Below, one piece after another: positions 1 to 9,696 of a stretch of 18,151 bases of DNA. This DNA comes from Theristus sp. LFF4_11 (Eukaryota > Nematoda > Chromadorea > Monhysterida > Xyalidae), in the NCBI GenBank assembly GCA_030248135.1, contig JASANC010001756.1, positions 1 through 18,151 of the forward strand, given 5' to 3'. Positions within the stretch are counted from its first letter, which is position 1. Every line of letters begins with the position of its first letter. Made by a program: the position numbers and the translations under genes. The notes under the pieces are model-generated. The model saw only the letters and a list, made by a program, of their open reading frames with translations. It was not told where the DNA came from and did not search any database.

Positions 1-12
1 ATTCCTGCGGTG

Positions 13-20
13 CTTGCAAC
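13..20. repeat. left target-site duplication of the 6.5 kb hAT
   Basis: CTTGCAAC immediately left of the terminal CAGAGG; an exact copy lies at 6535-6542. Confidence 0.9.
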
Positions 21-120
21 CAGAGGTGTGCACGCCAGACAATTCTTGCTGGTACCGGCTCGGGTGGTTGCGCGACGTCGACCCCACCACATTTTTTCTC
101 GCAAATTTAGTGTCACATTC

Positions 121-156
121 TACATGCGCAGCGCAATTTCAAATACAAATACATTT
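121..156 (+). repeat. internal direct repeat, copy 1
   Basis: A 36-bp stretch containing TTTCAAATACAAATACATT recurs at 773-808 with about three differences. It lies in the left non-palindromic part of the hAT element. The remainder of 21-1188 shows no gene; weaker repeats with a GCTGCGCGAC core occur near 914 and 1091. Confidence 0.75.
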
Positions 157-772
157 ATATTTTTGAAGTTTATTTTGTGTTTCGTTCGGAAACTGTGGCT
201 TTGACTCTCAATTTCAATAAAAAACCCGGTAAACTGTAACGTCTTCGCGTAGCGAAGAAAATTTTCAAAAATTAGGCCCTGAGAACGCATTTTACCATGC
301 GATTTTTTGATGTCATCCAAAGTAGTTTGCTGTCTGTGACATTAATTCACGTGTTAAAAAACGCAGATGTTTAGAAACATGCGAACATAAAGCTTACGTA
401 GGAGCCAGATGGACTAAGTGATCGTTGATACGGTCAAAACAACAAAAATATTCTTAGAATGAATTGAACCGTTATCAGCAAAACACTGAAAAATCTAAAA
501 AAACGAATTAGTGAGCGCCATTGTCAAACAAATCATAAAGTGTCCACGTCCTGCGCCGGAGGTGCAGAAAATTTTTGAATCTGGGCGCAAAATTTCGCGC
601 AAAACAATCCCTTGAAATCTTCGAAATCAGAATGAGAATCAAAAAAGCTGACCGAAACGACCAATTTCTTTGCGTCATACCAAATTATTTTGCATCATTG
701 ACGCACGATTTCGCGTAAAAAAACCCTGGATGTCTGTGCAACTTACATTTGCAAAATAAAATGTGCATCATT

Positions 773-808
773 TACATGCACAGCGCGATTTCAAATACAA
801 ATACATTG
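773..808 (+). repeat. internal direct repeat, copy 2
   Basis: Second copy of the 121-156 repeat, about 650 bp downstream. It suggests the left shoulder of the element grew by duplication. Confidence 0.75.
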
Positions 809-1188
809 CAACCTACAAAAGTACCACAACAGTCAGTCAATTGAAATCTTCGAATTTAATTTTGAAGCAATTTTTATTTCATTTGTGAAAATTTTGTCTC
901 TTCCACCTGAGGAGCTGCGCGACATCTGTGAATTAAAATGATTGCTCACAGCGATTGCAGCAGCTCACAACAAAAGCACAATGAGCAGACCTTACTTTTG
1001 ACTGATAGATGCGCGACATGGGCAATCGATTTCGAAGTAATTTTTCAAATTCATGTGTAAAACTTTTGTCTCTTTCAACTCCGACCGAGGCGCTGCGCGA
1101 CGTAGCCCCCAGGCCCTGCGCGACGCGCGACGTTTGCCGGTACCGGTACTAGGGTTAGGGGAAAAAAAATCCGGATTTTTTTTTAAGA

Positions 1189-2545
1189 GTGCCTGTCCCG
1201 GAAAATCGAACTTTTCCAGGGGGGTCGTGGCAACGTTTTTTAAAAAGTGGGGAAATCGGGACTTTTGGGGTGCGTTGGGTAGGTTGGCAGGTAGTAACTT
1301 CGTGTATAAAATTTCAGGCCCCAACTCCACTCTGTCTGCGCGGTAGACTAAAAAAACCTCTGAAAAATGCTAAAATCGCGGGTTTTTTGGAATTAAAAAA
1401 TCGCCATTGCTTTTTGCTGAATCGTGCAAACCCAAAAATTGGCACAGTTGTTCACAAAAGCACGGAGAATATTGTGTTAAAAAATCTCACCAATCGGATT
1501 AGGTGCAAATTGGTTTTGGGCCACTTTTTTTGCCAGAAAAGGGCCAAAAACATCAAAAATCGCGGTTTTTTGGGCACCATAGCCACTTCATGTGGAATAC
1601 GAACTAGAAAATTTGCAAAAATACTTGCCAAGAAAAACTGAAAACTGTGTTAAAATTTTAGGCCAATCGGCCCATTCGTTTATTGCTTCTGGGCACCATC
1701 TTTGACCTCAAAAAAGGCCAAAATCATCAAAATCGGTAATGTTTTCTGCGCCACCGCTGTTTTAGGAATCGTGCAAGCTCAGAAATTGAACAGAGTATTT
1801 CTGCAGGTCTAGTTGACATTGTGTTAAAAAATCTCACCAATCGGATTAGGTGCAAATTGGTTTTGGGCCACTTTTTTGCCAGAAAAGGGCCAAAAACATC
1901 AAAAATCGCGGTTTTTTGGGCACCATAGCCACTTCATGTGGAATACTAACTAGAAAACTTGCAAAAATACTTGCCAAGAAAAACTGAAAACTGTGTTAAA
2001 ATTTTAGGTCAATCGGCCCGTTCGTTTATTGCTTCTGGGCACCATCTTTGACCTCAAAAAAGGCCAAAATCATTAAAATCGGTAATGTTTTCTGCGCCAC
2101 CGCTGTTTTAGGAATCGTGCAAGCTCAGAAATTGAACAGAGTATTTCTGCAGGTCTAGTTGACATTGTGTTAAAAAATCTCACCAATCGGATTAGGCGCA
2201 AACTGGTTTTGGGCCACTTTTTTGCCAAAAAAGGGCCAAAAACATCAAAAATCGCGGTTTTTTGGGCACCATAGCCACTTCATGTGGAATACGAACTAGA
2301 AAATTTGCAAAAATAATTGTCAAGAGAAACTGAAAACTGTGTTAAAATTTTAGGCCAATCGGCCCGTTCGTTTATTGCTTCTGGGCACCATCTTTGACCT
2401 CAAAAAAGGCCAAAATCATCAAAATCGGTAATGTTTTCTGCGCCACCGCTGTTTTAGGAATTGTGCAAGCTCAGAAATTGAACAGAGTATTTCTGCAGGT
2501 CTAGTTGACATTGTGTTAAAAAAATCTTGCCAATCGGATTAGGCG
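1189..2545 (+). repeat. left satellite array (173-bp monomers, 346-bp dimers)
   Basis: Three tandem ~346-bp units start at about 1471, 1818 and 2164, and a partial fourth starts at 2510. Each unit is two diverged halves: GTGTTAAAA followed by a CCAATCGG box recurs every ~173 bp (for example 1474 and 1647). An older monomer precedes the array at about 1301. The arm opens with GTGCCTGTCCCGGAAAATCG. The same sequence appears inverted at 3867-5503. Small reading frames here are repeat translations, not genes. Confidence 0.92.
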
Positions 2546-3866
2546 CCGGGCTTTTTTGGTCCGTGTGCCTGCCCGCAATGATTTTTTGCTGACGGGCAAA
2601 CCCGTGTGCCGCCTGCAGAAATTTTTCGGCGACGGGTTTGCCCGGAGGCCCGCCCGTCAAAACCACAAAAGCTCGCGAGTCTCGCGGGCCGATTTTCGAT
2701 TGGCCCGCGAGCCAATTTTTGTTCAGCTCGCGGGCTGATTTTCGTTTAGCTCGTGGGTGCGGTGCTCGTGTGAAAAAAATCATGGCGTCGTGTATGGAAC
2801 AATGTGTGTTTTTACATCTAATTTCATCATTCGTGTTTGTTAATCGAAATGTCAACATCGTTCAGTGGAGTGATGCGTGATGTATGGAGATTCGAGAACC
2901 CAAAAATATGCATACTACACACATGTGCGCAACAAGAACAGGAATAAAAATGGGCGAATGTAAATAGGCGAAGACACCAACGGCAACAAACGAACAAGTG
3001 AACGTTATCAAAGATCTGTTCCACCAACAAACAAGAACAAAGAAGTGATGCGTCTGTTTCACAAAGGGCAAACTAAAAAATGGTGCAAATATTCGAGAGA
3101 AATTTCCAATCTATTTTCAACATTTTCAACAACAAAATGATTAGCATTGTTATTATGATTAAAAACGGAAGGTTTAAACAATTTAACCCACGTTTGTGCG
3201 ACTCGCAGCAAACAAAATCTGGTTATACATTGTAGCTAACAGTTCTTGCATTTCCCAGATATGCTTTGGATTTGCAGCATTCTGATGACAAGAGTATTAA
3301 TCCTTGTGACTTGCAAGAAACCGAGCAGCGTGGTCAGTCACACGATGCTCAACAGAATGGGTCAATGTTGAAGGTGCTTGACCCTCGAACCGTGTTTCAA
3401 ACGCTCGAAAGTTTTTGGAAGTCACCGCAAGTGCTGAAACTTTCGTAATGTGGGAAGGGGTTTCGTACCCGCTGATACAAAAAAAGTATAGCATCGACTG
3501 ATTTGCCCACCGACATTTGTATTGTGATCTAAACGCATATGCTATGAGGATGCAGTAGCGGATGCAATTTAGAAAATTGTGGAAAATGTTTCATGAAAAA
3601 AACAAGGTAGCTGAGTACGAATCATACTTGTTTATAGTTATTTTTTACCTTTGGTGGCATGTCAACTTTCATGCTGGTGATTAGAGCTGTTCCGGGCCAG
3701 ATTTTTGTTTCACGGGCCGGGCCACGGGCCGGGCCAGGGTATAAAACATACAGGTGCGGATTCGCGGGCCATGGCGGGCCAAGAAATTGCCGACGCGCCG
3801 GGCCACGGGCCGGCCCGTCTACCAAAAATCTGTCGCGGGCCCGCCGTCCTGCCAAAAAAATGACAC
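2546..3866. other. central spacer of the palindrome
   Basis: The spacer has two GC-rich shoulders (about 2546-2770 and 3680-3866) with repeated GGGCC/CGGGCC motifs, around an AT-rich core. The two shoulders still resemble each other in inverted orientation but are much more diverged than the satellite arms. A 60-codon frame at 3266-3448 follows an acceptor-like TTGCATTTCCCAG; it could be a relic of an internal gene, but I recognise no family. Confidence 0.55.
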
Positions 3867-5503
3867 TGTTCAATTTCTGAGCTTGCACAATTCCTAAAAC
3901 AGCGGTGGCGCAGAAAACATTACCGATTTTGATGATTTTGGCCTTTTTTGAGGTCAAAGATGGTGCCCAGAAGCAATAAACGAACGGGCCGATTGGCCTA
4001 AAATTTTAACACAGTTTCCAGTTTCTCTTGACAATTATTTTTGCAAATTTTCTAGTTCGTATTCCACATGAAGTGGCTATGGTGCCCAAAAAACCGCGAT
4101 TTTTGATGTTTTTGGCCCTTTTTGGCAAAAAAGTGGCCCAAAACCAGTTTGCGCCTAATCCGATTGGTGAGATTTTTTAACACAATGTCAACTAGACCTG
4201 CAGAAATACTCTGTTCAATTTCTGAGCTTGCACGATTCCTAAAACAGCGGTGGCGCAGAAAACATTACCGATTTTGATGATTTTGGCCTTTTTTGAGGTC
4301 AAAGATGGTGCCCAGAAGCAATAAACGAACGGGCCGATTGACCTAAAATTTTAACACAGTTTTCAGTTTTTCTTGGCAAGTATTTTTGCAAGTTTTCTAG
4401 TTAGTATTCCACATGAAGTGGCTATGGTGCCCAAAAAACCGCGATTTTTGATGTTTTTGGCCCTTTTCTGGCAAAAAAGTGGCCCAAAACCAATTTGCAC
4501 CTAATCCGATTGGTGAGATTTTTTAACACAATGTCAACTAGACCTGCAGAAATACTCTGTTCAATTTCTGAGCTTGCACGATTCCTAAAACAGCGGTGGC
4601 GCAGAAAACATTACCGATTTTGATGATTTTGGCCTTTTTTGAGGTCAAAGATGGTGCCCAGAAGCAATAAACGAACGGGCCGATTGGCCTAAAATTTTAA
4701 CACAGTTTTCAGTTTTTCTTGGCAAGTATTTTTGCAAATTTTCTAGTTCGTATTCCACATGAAGTGGCTATGGTGCCCAAAAAACCGCGATTTTTGATGT
4801 TTTTGGCCCTTTTCTGGCAAAAAAGTGGCCCAAAACCAATTTGCACCTAATCCGATTGGTGAGATTTTTTAACACAATGTCAACTAGTCCTGCAGAAATA
4901 CTCTGTTCAATTTCTGAGCTTGCACGATTCCTAAAACAGCGGTGGCGCAGAAAACATTACCGATTTTGATGATTTTGGCCTTTTTTGAGGTCAAAGATGG
5001 TGCCCAGAAGCAATAAACGAACGGGCCGATTGGCCTAAAATTTTAACACAGTTTTCAGTTTTTCTTGGCAAGTATTTTTGCAAATTTTCTAGTTCGTATT
5101 CCACATGAAGTGGCTATGGTGCCCAAAAAACCGCGATTTTTGATGTTTTTGGCCCTTTTCTGGCAAAAAAGTGGCCCAAAACCAATTTGCACCTAATCCG
5201 ATTGGTGAGATTTTTTAACACAATATTCTCCATGCTTTTGTGAACAACTGTGCCAATTTTTGGGTTTGCACGATTCAGCAAAAAGCAATGGCGATTTTTT
5301 AATTCCAAAAAACCCGCGATTTTAGCATTTTTCAAAGGTTTTTTTAGTCTACCGCGCAGACAGAGTGGAGTTGGGGCCTGAAATTTTATACACGAAGTTA
5401 CTACCTGCCAACCTACCCAACGCACCCTAAAAGTCCCGATTTCCCTACATTTTAAAAAACGTTGCCACGGCAAGTTCGATTTTCCGGGACAGGCACTCTT
5501 AAA
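3867..5503 (-). repeat. right satellite array, inverted copy of the left
   Basis: Unit boundaries (ends of CACAAT) at 4186, 4532, 4878 and 5224 give exact 346-bp spacing, so there are three complete units and one nearly complete unit. The flanking monomer and CGATTTTCCGGGACAGGCAC end the arm. By eye, it matches the left arm with only a few percent mismatch, so the two arms could form a stem over 1.3 kb long. The right arm has about one more unit than the left. Confidence 0.92.
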
Positions 5504-6497
5504 TTTAAAAAAAAAAAATTAAAAAAAAATTTTTTTTACAAGTTAGGTTTGTTCGAAGCGTCTCGTCGAGCTGAGTTCATCTAGACTATTTTCAGAACGA
5601 TCCGGAAAACTATAAGAGCGAAAATCGTGTTTTATTGAAATTATGTCCATTTCATAGAGGGAAAGTTGCATTTTCAACAGTAAAACAGGACAATTTTCGA
5701 AGTGTACTTGAATATTGAACCGTTCTTAGTTGTTCCTCTTTAGAAAATTACCAAAATTTGACTGTGTTCAAAAATTCCTGTTTGCTGTAGCTAAGTCGGC
5801 AACCCCTGTCGACCCGGTCGCCCCCCCAAGACACTTACTTTCAGGTTCAACCAGCTATGCTATCTGCCACATGGCGAGAGCCCACTCTTCAAATCATCGT
5901 ATCGAAAACACGTACCATGATTTCGCGATCACGTTGCGGGCAACTGACAGACGCAAGTTTAACACGTTAGTTTAGCTCAGCACGCAAGTTTTAACATGTG
6001 GCCATGTTATCGGGTATCTGAAAAACGGTCGTGTGATGTGGTATTAACCAACATCTCCGCTCCAATTGTTTAACAATATATCGCACAACTCCATTGTAGA
6101 CCTATAACATACGCCAATCAACAAAATATCATGTTCATCTCATGGCCTACCGACTGAAAAAACATGTTCTAAGTTGCAAGAAAACGATTTCTGAAACGAT
6201 ATTTCCATTCAGTTAAGTCATTTCAACGCTAAAAATTGACTCTAGAAGTCATCCAAATCGAAAAACATGGAGTACGTCGGTCAAAATGACCAAATAATGA
6301 CATGTACCTGAGCACACAAAGAAGTTGGGAAGAAAATTTGGTTTGAACTATGAAAAAATTATGCCATAAATCGAATTTTCAGAGCAAAGTAGAAAAAAAA
6401 TTTTTCAAATTTTTTTTAAGTTTGAAAAAAAAACCAAATTTTTTTTTTAAACAAAAAAAAAATAAAAAAATTTTTTTTTCAAAGCCCCTAACCCTGA
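5504..6497. other. right shoulder of the hAT element, no gene seen
   Basis: AT-rich sequence with no convincing coding region; the reading frame at 5730-5975 has no recognisable feature. A/T homopolymer tracts occur at about 5505-5540 and 6385-6480. CCCCTAACCCTGACCGGTACC near the right end mirrors GGTACCGGTACTAGGGTTAG at 1139-1158. Confidence 0.6.
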
Positions 6498-6534
6498 CCG
6501 GTACCCCCTAAGTACCCCCCCGTGCACATCTCTG

Positions 6535-6542
6535 CTTGCAAC
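6535..6542. repeat. right target-site duplication of the 6.5 kb hAT
   Basis: CTTGCAAC directly follows the right terminus ...CATCTCTG; identical to 13-20. Confidence 0.9.
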
Positions 6543-6717
6543 ACAAACAAAAACCCGTGCCTTCGGGAAAACAGTGATTGGGCAGTGCAGCGCTGGCCGC
6601 CGACTTTACGAGAGGCAACGCACGTGCCTGATATCCGGTGAACTTGAATTTTGTCGTGAAAAAAAACTAATCACAGAAAAAAACGCAAAATATCGAAAGC
6701 GCATGAAAAAACCGCAC

Positions 6718-6824
6718 ATATTTCGACCAAATGTAGAACCAACGAGCGTCGTTGCGGTACTGCTGCGAGTCGATGAGTTCGCTCAGGCATTTTTCGAGCA
6801 GACGCTTCAGTTGCGTTTGATTGC
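6718..6824 (-). CDS. BUB1B: BUBR1-like exon 3
   Basis: The acceptor is GTTTGTGCAG, starting with GC to complete the Gly codon. It encodes the next TPR helices (LLEKCLSEL, YRNDARWFYIWSKY). The donor is taken as TAT|GTGCGG (phase 0), where family members continue with an acidic segment. Exon 4 may begin at position 4 of the window, after minus-strand CACCGCAG. Confidence 0.87.
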
Positions 6825-8434
6825 CTGCACAAACAATTCCGTTTTCGATAATTCATTTGTGTGTTGTCTAGGGTTGGCATGGTAAAAATACCGGTTTTTT
6901 ACGCGTTTTTTTCCCAGGGCAAAAATTGGTGCCTTGAAAAAAAAACGGAAAAAAGACAGTTTCCGTATTTTTTCATTTTCGGACTGTGAGTTTTTGTATC
7001 ATTCTTTCCTCGTTTCGCAACTTAACACGTGTCTTGTGCTAGTTGTGCACGAAATTGACACTGATGTTTTGAAAGAACTGTTAAGCGAGGTGCAAGAATC
7101 GGCTGGAGCTGCCGAACTGAGCTGAAAATTTTAAAAATTACAAAATGTCAGTCAAAATTGTCTTTCTTACACAATTACTGATTTGTTTTCTTTTTGATCT
7201 GAACGGACTCTGAATTCGGTTTCAATCCATTGCTGCAGCAAAGTTCGTCTGTTGTGACCAAAGACTGTCCGGTGAAAACGCTGTGGTATTTCCTGTGTAA
7301 TTGGTGGAATATAAACGATTCAGCAAAAGATAATGCTCGATTTATTGCTGACCTTTTGGGTTTTCAAGCCCAAACAGAATTTATTTTCTTTGTTGGTGCA
7401 CGATATTTTGAACAAAGCATTTTGAAAACTGTTTTCACAAATCCTGGTTCAAGTTTACAGTCGGCTACGAAAAAAATGTGGGTTTTTACAACGTTTTGGC
7501 TTTCGTTTTTTCGGTAAAATTACCGTTTCTTACCTGTAAAAATACGGTTTTTTTTACCACGATTTGAAAAAACCGGTTTTTTGCCAACCCTAGTGTTGTC
7601 ACGTTTATTCAAATCAGAAGACTACTATTCGCCTTCGGTTGTTGTTGTTGGGGTTGTTGAACAAAAATCAAAAAAAATTCACAAATGGAAAATAACGATA
7701 AAAAGGTCGATTTTTTAAAATTCTAATTTTTTCCATAATATGCTCTAATATCCTCATTTTTGGCACAACTTTTGGAAAGTAAAACAAAAATATTCTTTTG
7801 ATTTTATCTTTTGTAACCGTCAGCAGGTCCAAAATCAACATTTTCGACCGTTTCTTTACCGATTGATTTTTGGCTAGAACAACTTTTGGAATTTAAGTTT
7901 TTGAGCGGCGCAAAGCTTGGCTTAACATTTCCGATGCAGCTAAAGAGACATTTTGCCACACATTGCGAATTCTGAACGTCCAAGTTGGGTTGTGCTGTCT
8001 GCAAGCGCTACTATGGTAGCTGTTTCGTCTCCCGTGTCGTGACATAGTCATCATAGTTAGTTTTTAACATCCCTAAACGCTGCACCCACCAGCGGTGAAC
8101 TGTTGTTCGATCCATTGAATATATTCAAACCAAACAGCCAACCGATCATCGCCCTTGTATGAGCGTAGTCGTTCTTCGAACTGCCTGTAATTGGGAGAAA
8201 AACAAAAAGTCGTCTTCCGTCCGAGCCTTCAGCTGTCCGGCCTTATTCTTTTTGAATTCTGAATATGAAACAACGCAAAAAATCAAATGTTATTGGGCAA
8301 GACAAGACAAGTCAAAGGAAAAAAACAGACATCTTTTGCTGTCGGCGCATGTCGTCATTCGTTTGATCCAGACTTGAAACGTCGCGCCCTCGACGTAGCG
8401 GTTGAATGTTCTCTTTCGACGTTTCCCAGTCCAT
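6718..8434 (-). CDS. BUB1B: BUBR1/Mad3-type spindle checkpoint protein, N-terminal exons (partial)
   Basis: Three exons (8434-8331, 8184-8090, 6824-6718) join in frame with phases 2, 1 and 0, giving the first 102 residues. Residues 1-18 read MDWETSKENIQPLRRGRD, with a KEN box at 7-9. In the family this box is used by the mitotic checkpoint complex to bind and inhibit APC/C-Cdc20. Residues ~36-102 match the Mad3/BUB1 homology region (TPR fold): YKGDDRLAVWFEYIQWIE, then LKRLLEKCLSELID and YRNDARWFYIWSKY. An in-frame TAG just upstream supports the ATG. The gene continues outside the window, so a kinase domain cannot be assessed; it could equally be Mad3, BUBR1 or an unsplit MadBub. Introns 2 and 3 hold hAT elements. 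Confidence 0.9.
6869..7592. mobile_element. 724-bp hAT-type element in BUBR1-like intron 2
   Basis: Both ends read TAGGGTTGGCA inward (6869-6879 and the complement of 7592-7582), followed by A/T-rich sequence containing ACCGGTTTTTT. The element is flanked by an exact 8-bp duplication, GTGTTGTC (6861-6868 and 7593-7600). A TAGGG terminus plus 8-bp duplication indicates hAT. Short frames inside (6934-7125, 7230-7517) resemble no transposase I recognise, so it is non-autonomous or decayed. It belongs to a different family from the 6.5 kb element. Confidence 0.92.
7601..8089. other. remainder of BUBR1-like intron 2
   Basis: AT-rich intron sequence between the hAT target duplication and exon 2. 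No conserved coding segment or repeat seen. Confidence 0.6.
8090..8184 (-). CDS. BUB1B: BUBR1-like exon 2
   Basis: The acceptor is CCCAATTACAG and the donor G|GTGGGT. It contains the conserved FEERLRSYKGDD...W..YIQWIE block of the Mad3/BUB1 region. A downstream alternative donor (GG|GTGCAG) is rejected because it breaks the frame into exon 3. Confidence 0.9.
8331..8434 (-). CDS. BUB1B: BUBR1-like exon 1 (start codon, KEN box)
   Basis: Encodes residues 1-34 plus two bases of the next codon. The donor is AT|GTCTGT, a weak match after GT, but the phase fits exon 2 exactly. Confidence 0.88.
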
Positions 8435-8790
8435 TTTCTATGTTCTTTTTTTTGATTGATTGATTGATTGATTGATTGTTCAAACACTTTTGAATAAATC
8501 AATCAATCCAACTTAAATTTTAATTTCAATTTTCAACCAAATCTAAAATATTTTTTCAATCCATTTTGTTTCCTACTTTGATTTTATTCGCTCTCCCTCT
8601 CACTCACTCACTCAATGTTCTCATCATATTCAATCCCCAATCCTACCCTCCATCCCATTAGGACAAACTTTAACTTTTCAAATTTCCCGCGTCTAGTAAA
8701 AAAAGCTGTTGTGTAAAACACACACGTCTGCAGAGAAGAGAACCGAAGAGAAAGTTTGAAAACAATTTGAAAAATTTGAAAAAAGTTTGA
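8435..8790. promoter_or_regulatory. likely 5' region of the BUBR1-like gene, possibly shared with a divergent gene
   Basis: The BUBR1-like ATG points left and the plus-strand exons from 9791 point right, so this interval is a candidate bidirectional promoter. It contains a CT-rich CTCTCCCTCTCACTCACTCA tract (8591-8610). An ATG at 8615 opens 33 codons on the plus strand with a possible donor (CTA|GTAAAA at about 8697), but I cannot link it to a later exon. No TATA box is convincing. Confidence 0.3.
8452..8478. repeat. (TGAT)n microsatellite
   Basis: At least six uninterrupted TGAT units about 20 bp upstream of the BUBR1-like start codon. A matching AATCAATCAATCC tract follows at about 8497, so the two could pair. 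Confidence 0.85.
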
Positions 8791-9084
8791 AAAAGGCGCA
8801 GTTCCCCATGGCCAGTACCGGGGGCGGGGGGGGGGGGGGGGGGGGTACACCCCCCCGAGCACCACTGCCGTCGGGTGGGGGGGGGGGGGGGGGGGGGGGG
8901 CCCCCACCGTGCCACCCCCCCCTAAAACCGGGCACCCCCCCCCCCCCATCGTACCCCCCCCCTCGAAAATTTGGCCGACACCCCCCCCCCACACCCCCAT
9001 GAAATTTTGTCTGGCGGAGACCCCCCCCCCAAAATTTTCCGTACACCCTAAAATTTTTTTCGAAAATCATGATTTTTTGTCTAT

Positions 9085-9165
9085 AAAGTCCATAATATAA
9101 GCTGAATATATGATAACTTGACCATCTTCATTGTAATTTCAACGATTTTGCAGCAAAATTTAGCG
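9085..9165 (+). repeat. left arm of 81-bp inverted repeat
   Basis: Begins AAAGTCCATAATATAAGC and ends GCAGCAAAATTTAGCG; pairs with 9616-9696. Confidence 0.9.
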
Positions 9166-9392
9166 TTTTTCCTTCAAAATTTAAGCGAAAAATTATCATG
9201 GGGGGGGGGTGGGGGGTGGACCCCCCCACAGAAAATTTTGAAAAAACGCACCCCCCCATGGGACCCCCATGGGGGGGGGTCCCACGTTACCACAGGTTGG
9301 ACCCCCCCCCCCTCACTTTTTGGTCGGCACCCCCCCCCCCCCCCCACGGCACCATACCCCCCCTTCGAAAATTGTTTTGGGCCCACGGTACT

Positions 9393-9434
9393 GCCCATGG
9401 CTGCCCAAAAACAACAGAGTGGATCTGCTATGTG
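9393..9434 (-). pseudogene. ShKT-exon fragment inside the inverted-repeat element
   Basis: The minus strand reads DPLCCFWAAMG, almost the same as LCCFWAAKG in exon 6 of the ShKT gene downstream. The DNA differences are mostly at third codon positions (TGT/TGC, TTT/TTC, GCA/GCG), as in two diverged coding copies. Homology stops after that Gly codon: the remaining Cys residues are absent and C-rich repeat follows. The frame stays open upstream for about 100 bp without recognisable similarity. It lies between the two 81-bp arms, so it is either a captured exon or a remnant of a neighbouring paralogue. Confidence 0.55.
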
Positions 9435-9615
9435 GGCCAACTGTCTGCGGCTCTGCGCTGGGTCATGTTTGATTGGGGCTGTGCGTGCAGCCCGAGCCTT
9501 GTCGTACTGACGAGCCTGGGGGCCCGCGGTATACGCTTACCAGGCGAAACCGCAAGAAACAGTGCTTGCACGTTGTAATAGGGCAAACTGTGGTTGGTGG
9601 GACACCGTCCCCTAA

Positions 9616-9696
9616 CGCTAAATTTTGCTGCAAAATCTTTGAAATTACAATGAAGAATGTCAAGTTATCATATATTCAGCTTATATTATGGACTTT
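9616..9696 (-). repeat. right arm of 81-bp inverted repeat
   Basis: Reverse complement of 9085-9165 with about 96% identity by eye. Confidence 0.9.

Larger units (their letters stand above)
21..6534. mobile_element. 6.5 kb non-autonomous hAT-type DNA transposon
   Basis: The left end reads CAGAGGTGTGCACG (21-34) and the right end, on the other strand, CAGAGATGTGCACG (6534-6521), a 14-bp terminal inverted repeat with one mismatch. The 8 bases outside both ends are identical (CTTGCAAC). CAGRG-type termini with an 8-bp target duplication are the hallmark of the hAT superfamily. A subterminal GGTACCGG lies about 30 bp inside each end (51-58 and, inverted, 6498-6505). No ORF long enough for a transposase is present, so the element must have been mobilised in trans. 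Inside are two inverted satellite arrays around a GC-rich centre. The insertion appears to lie in an intron of the BUBR1-like gene. Confidence 0.9.

Noticed and set aside
1189..1641. 150-codon plus-strand frame, and its counterpart at 5114-5473 on the minus strand
   Set aside because: Both lie in the inverted satellite arrays; the frame is simply repeated with the satellite and shows no domain.
3266..3560. Remnant of a hAT transposase C-terminus in the spacer
   Set aside because: A few residues (FWKSP, then SYPLIQKKYSI in another frame) recall the C-terminal region, but the frame is broken and the similarity too thin to claim.
7230..7517. 95-codon frame in the 724-bp hAT as a transposase gene
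   Set aside because: No BED finger, DDE motif or hAT C-terminal motif seen; too short.
8090..8184. Downstream donor GG|GTGCAG for BUBR1-like exon 2
   Set aside because: It would put exon 3 out of frame; G|GTGGGT two bases earlier restores the conserved protein.
8608..9510. Long Pro- or Gly-rich reading frames on both strands
   Set aside because: They are translations of poly-C/poly-G runs in a repeat element, with no splice or start context.
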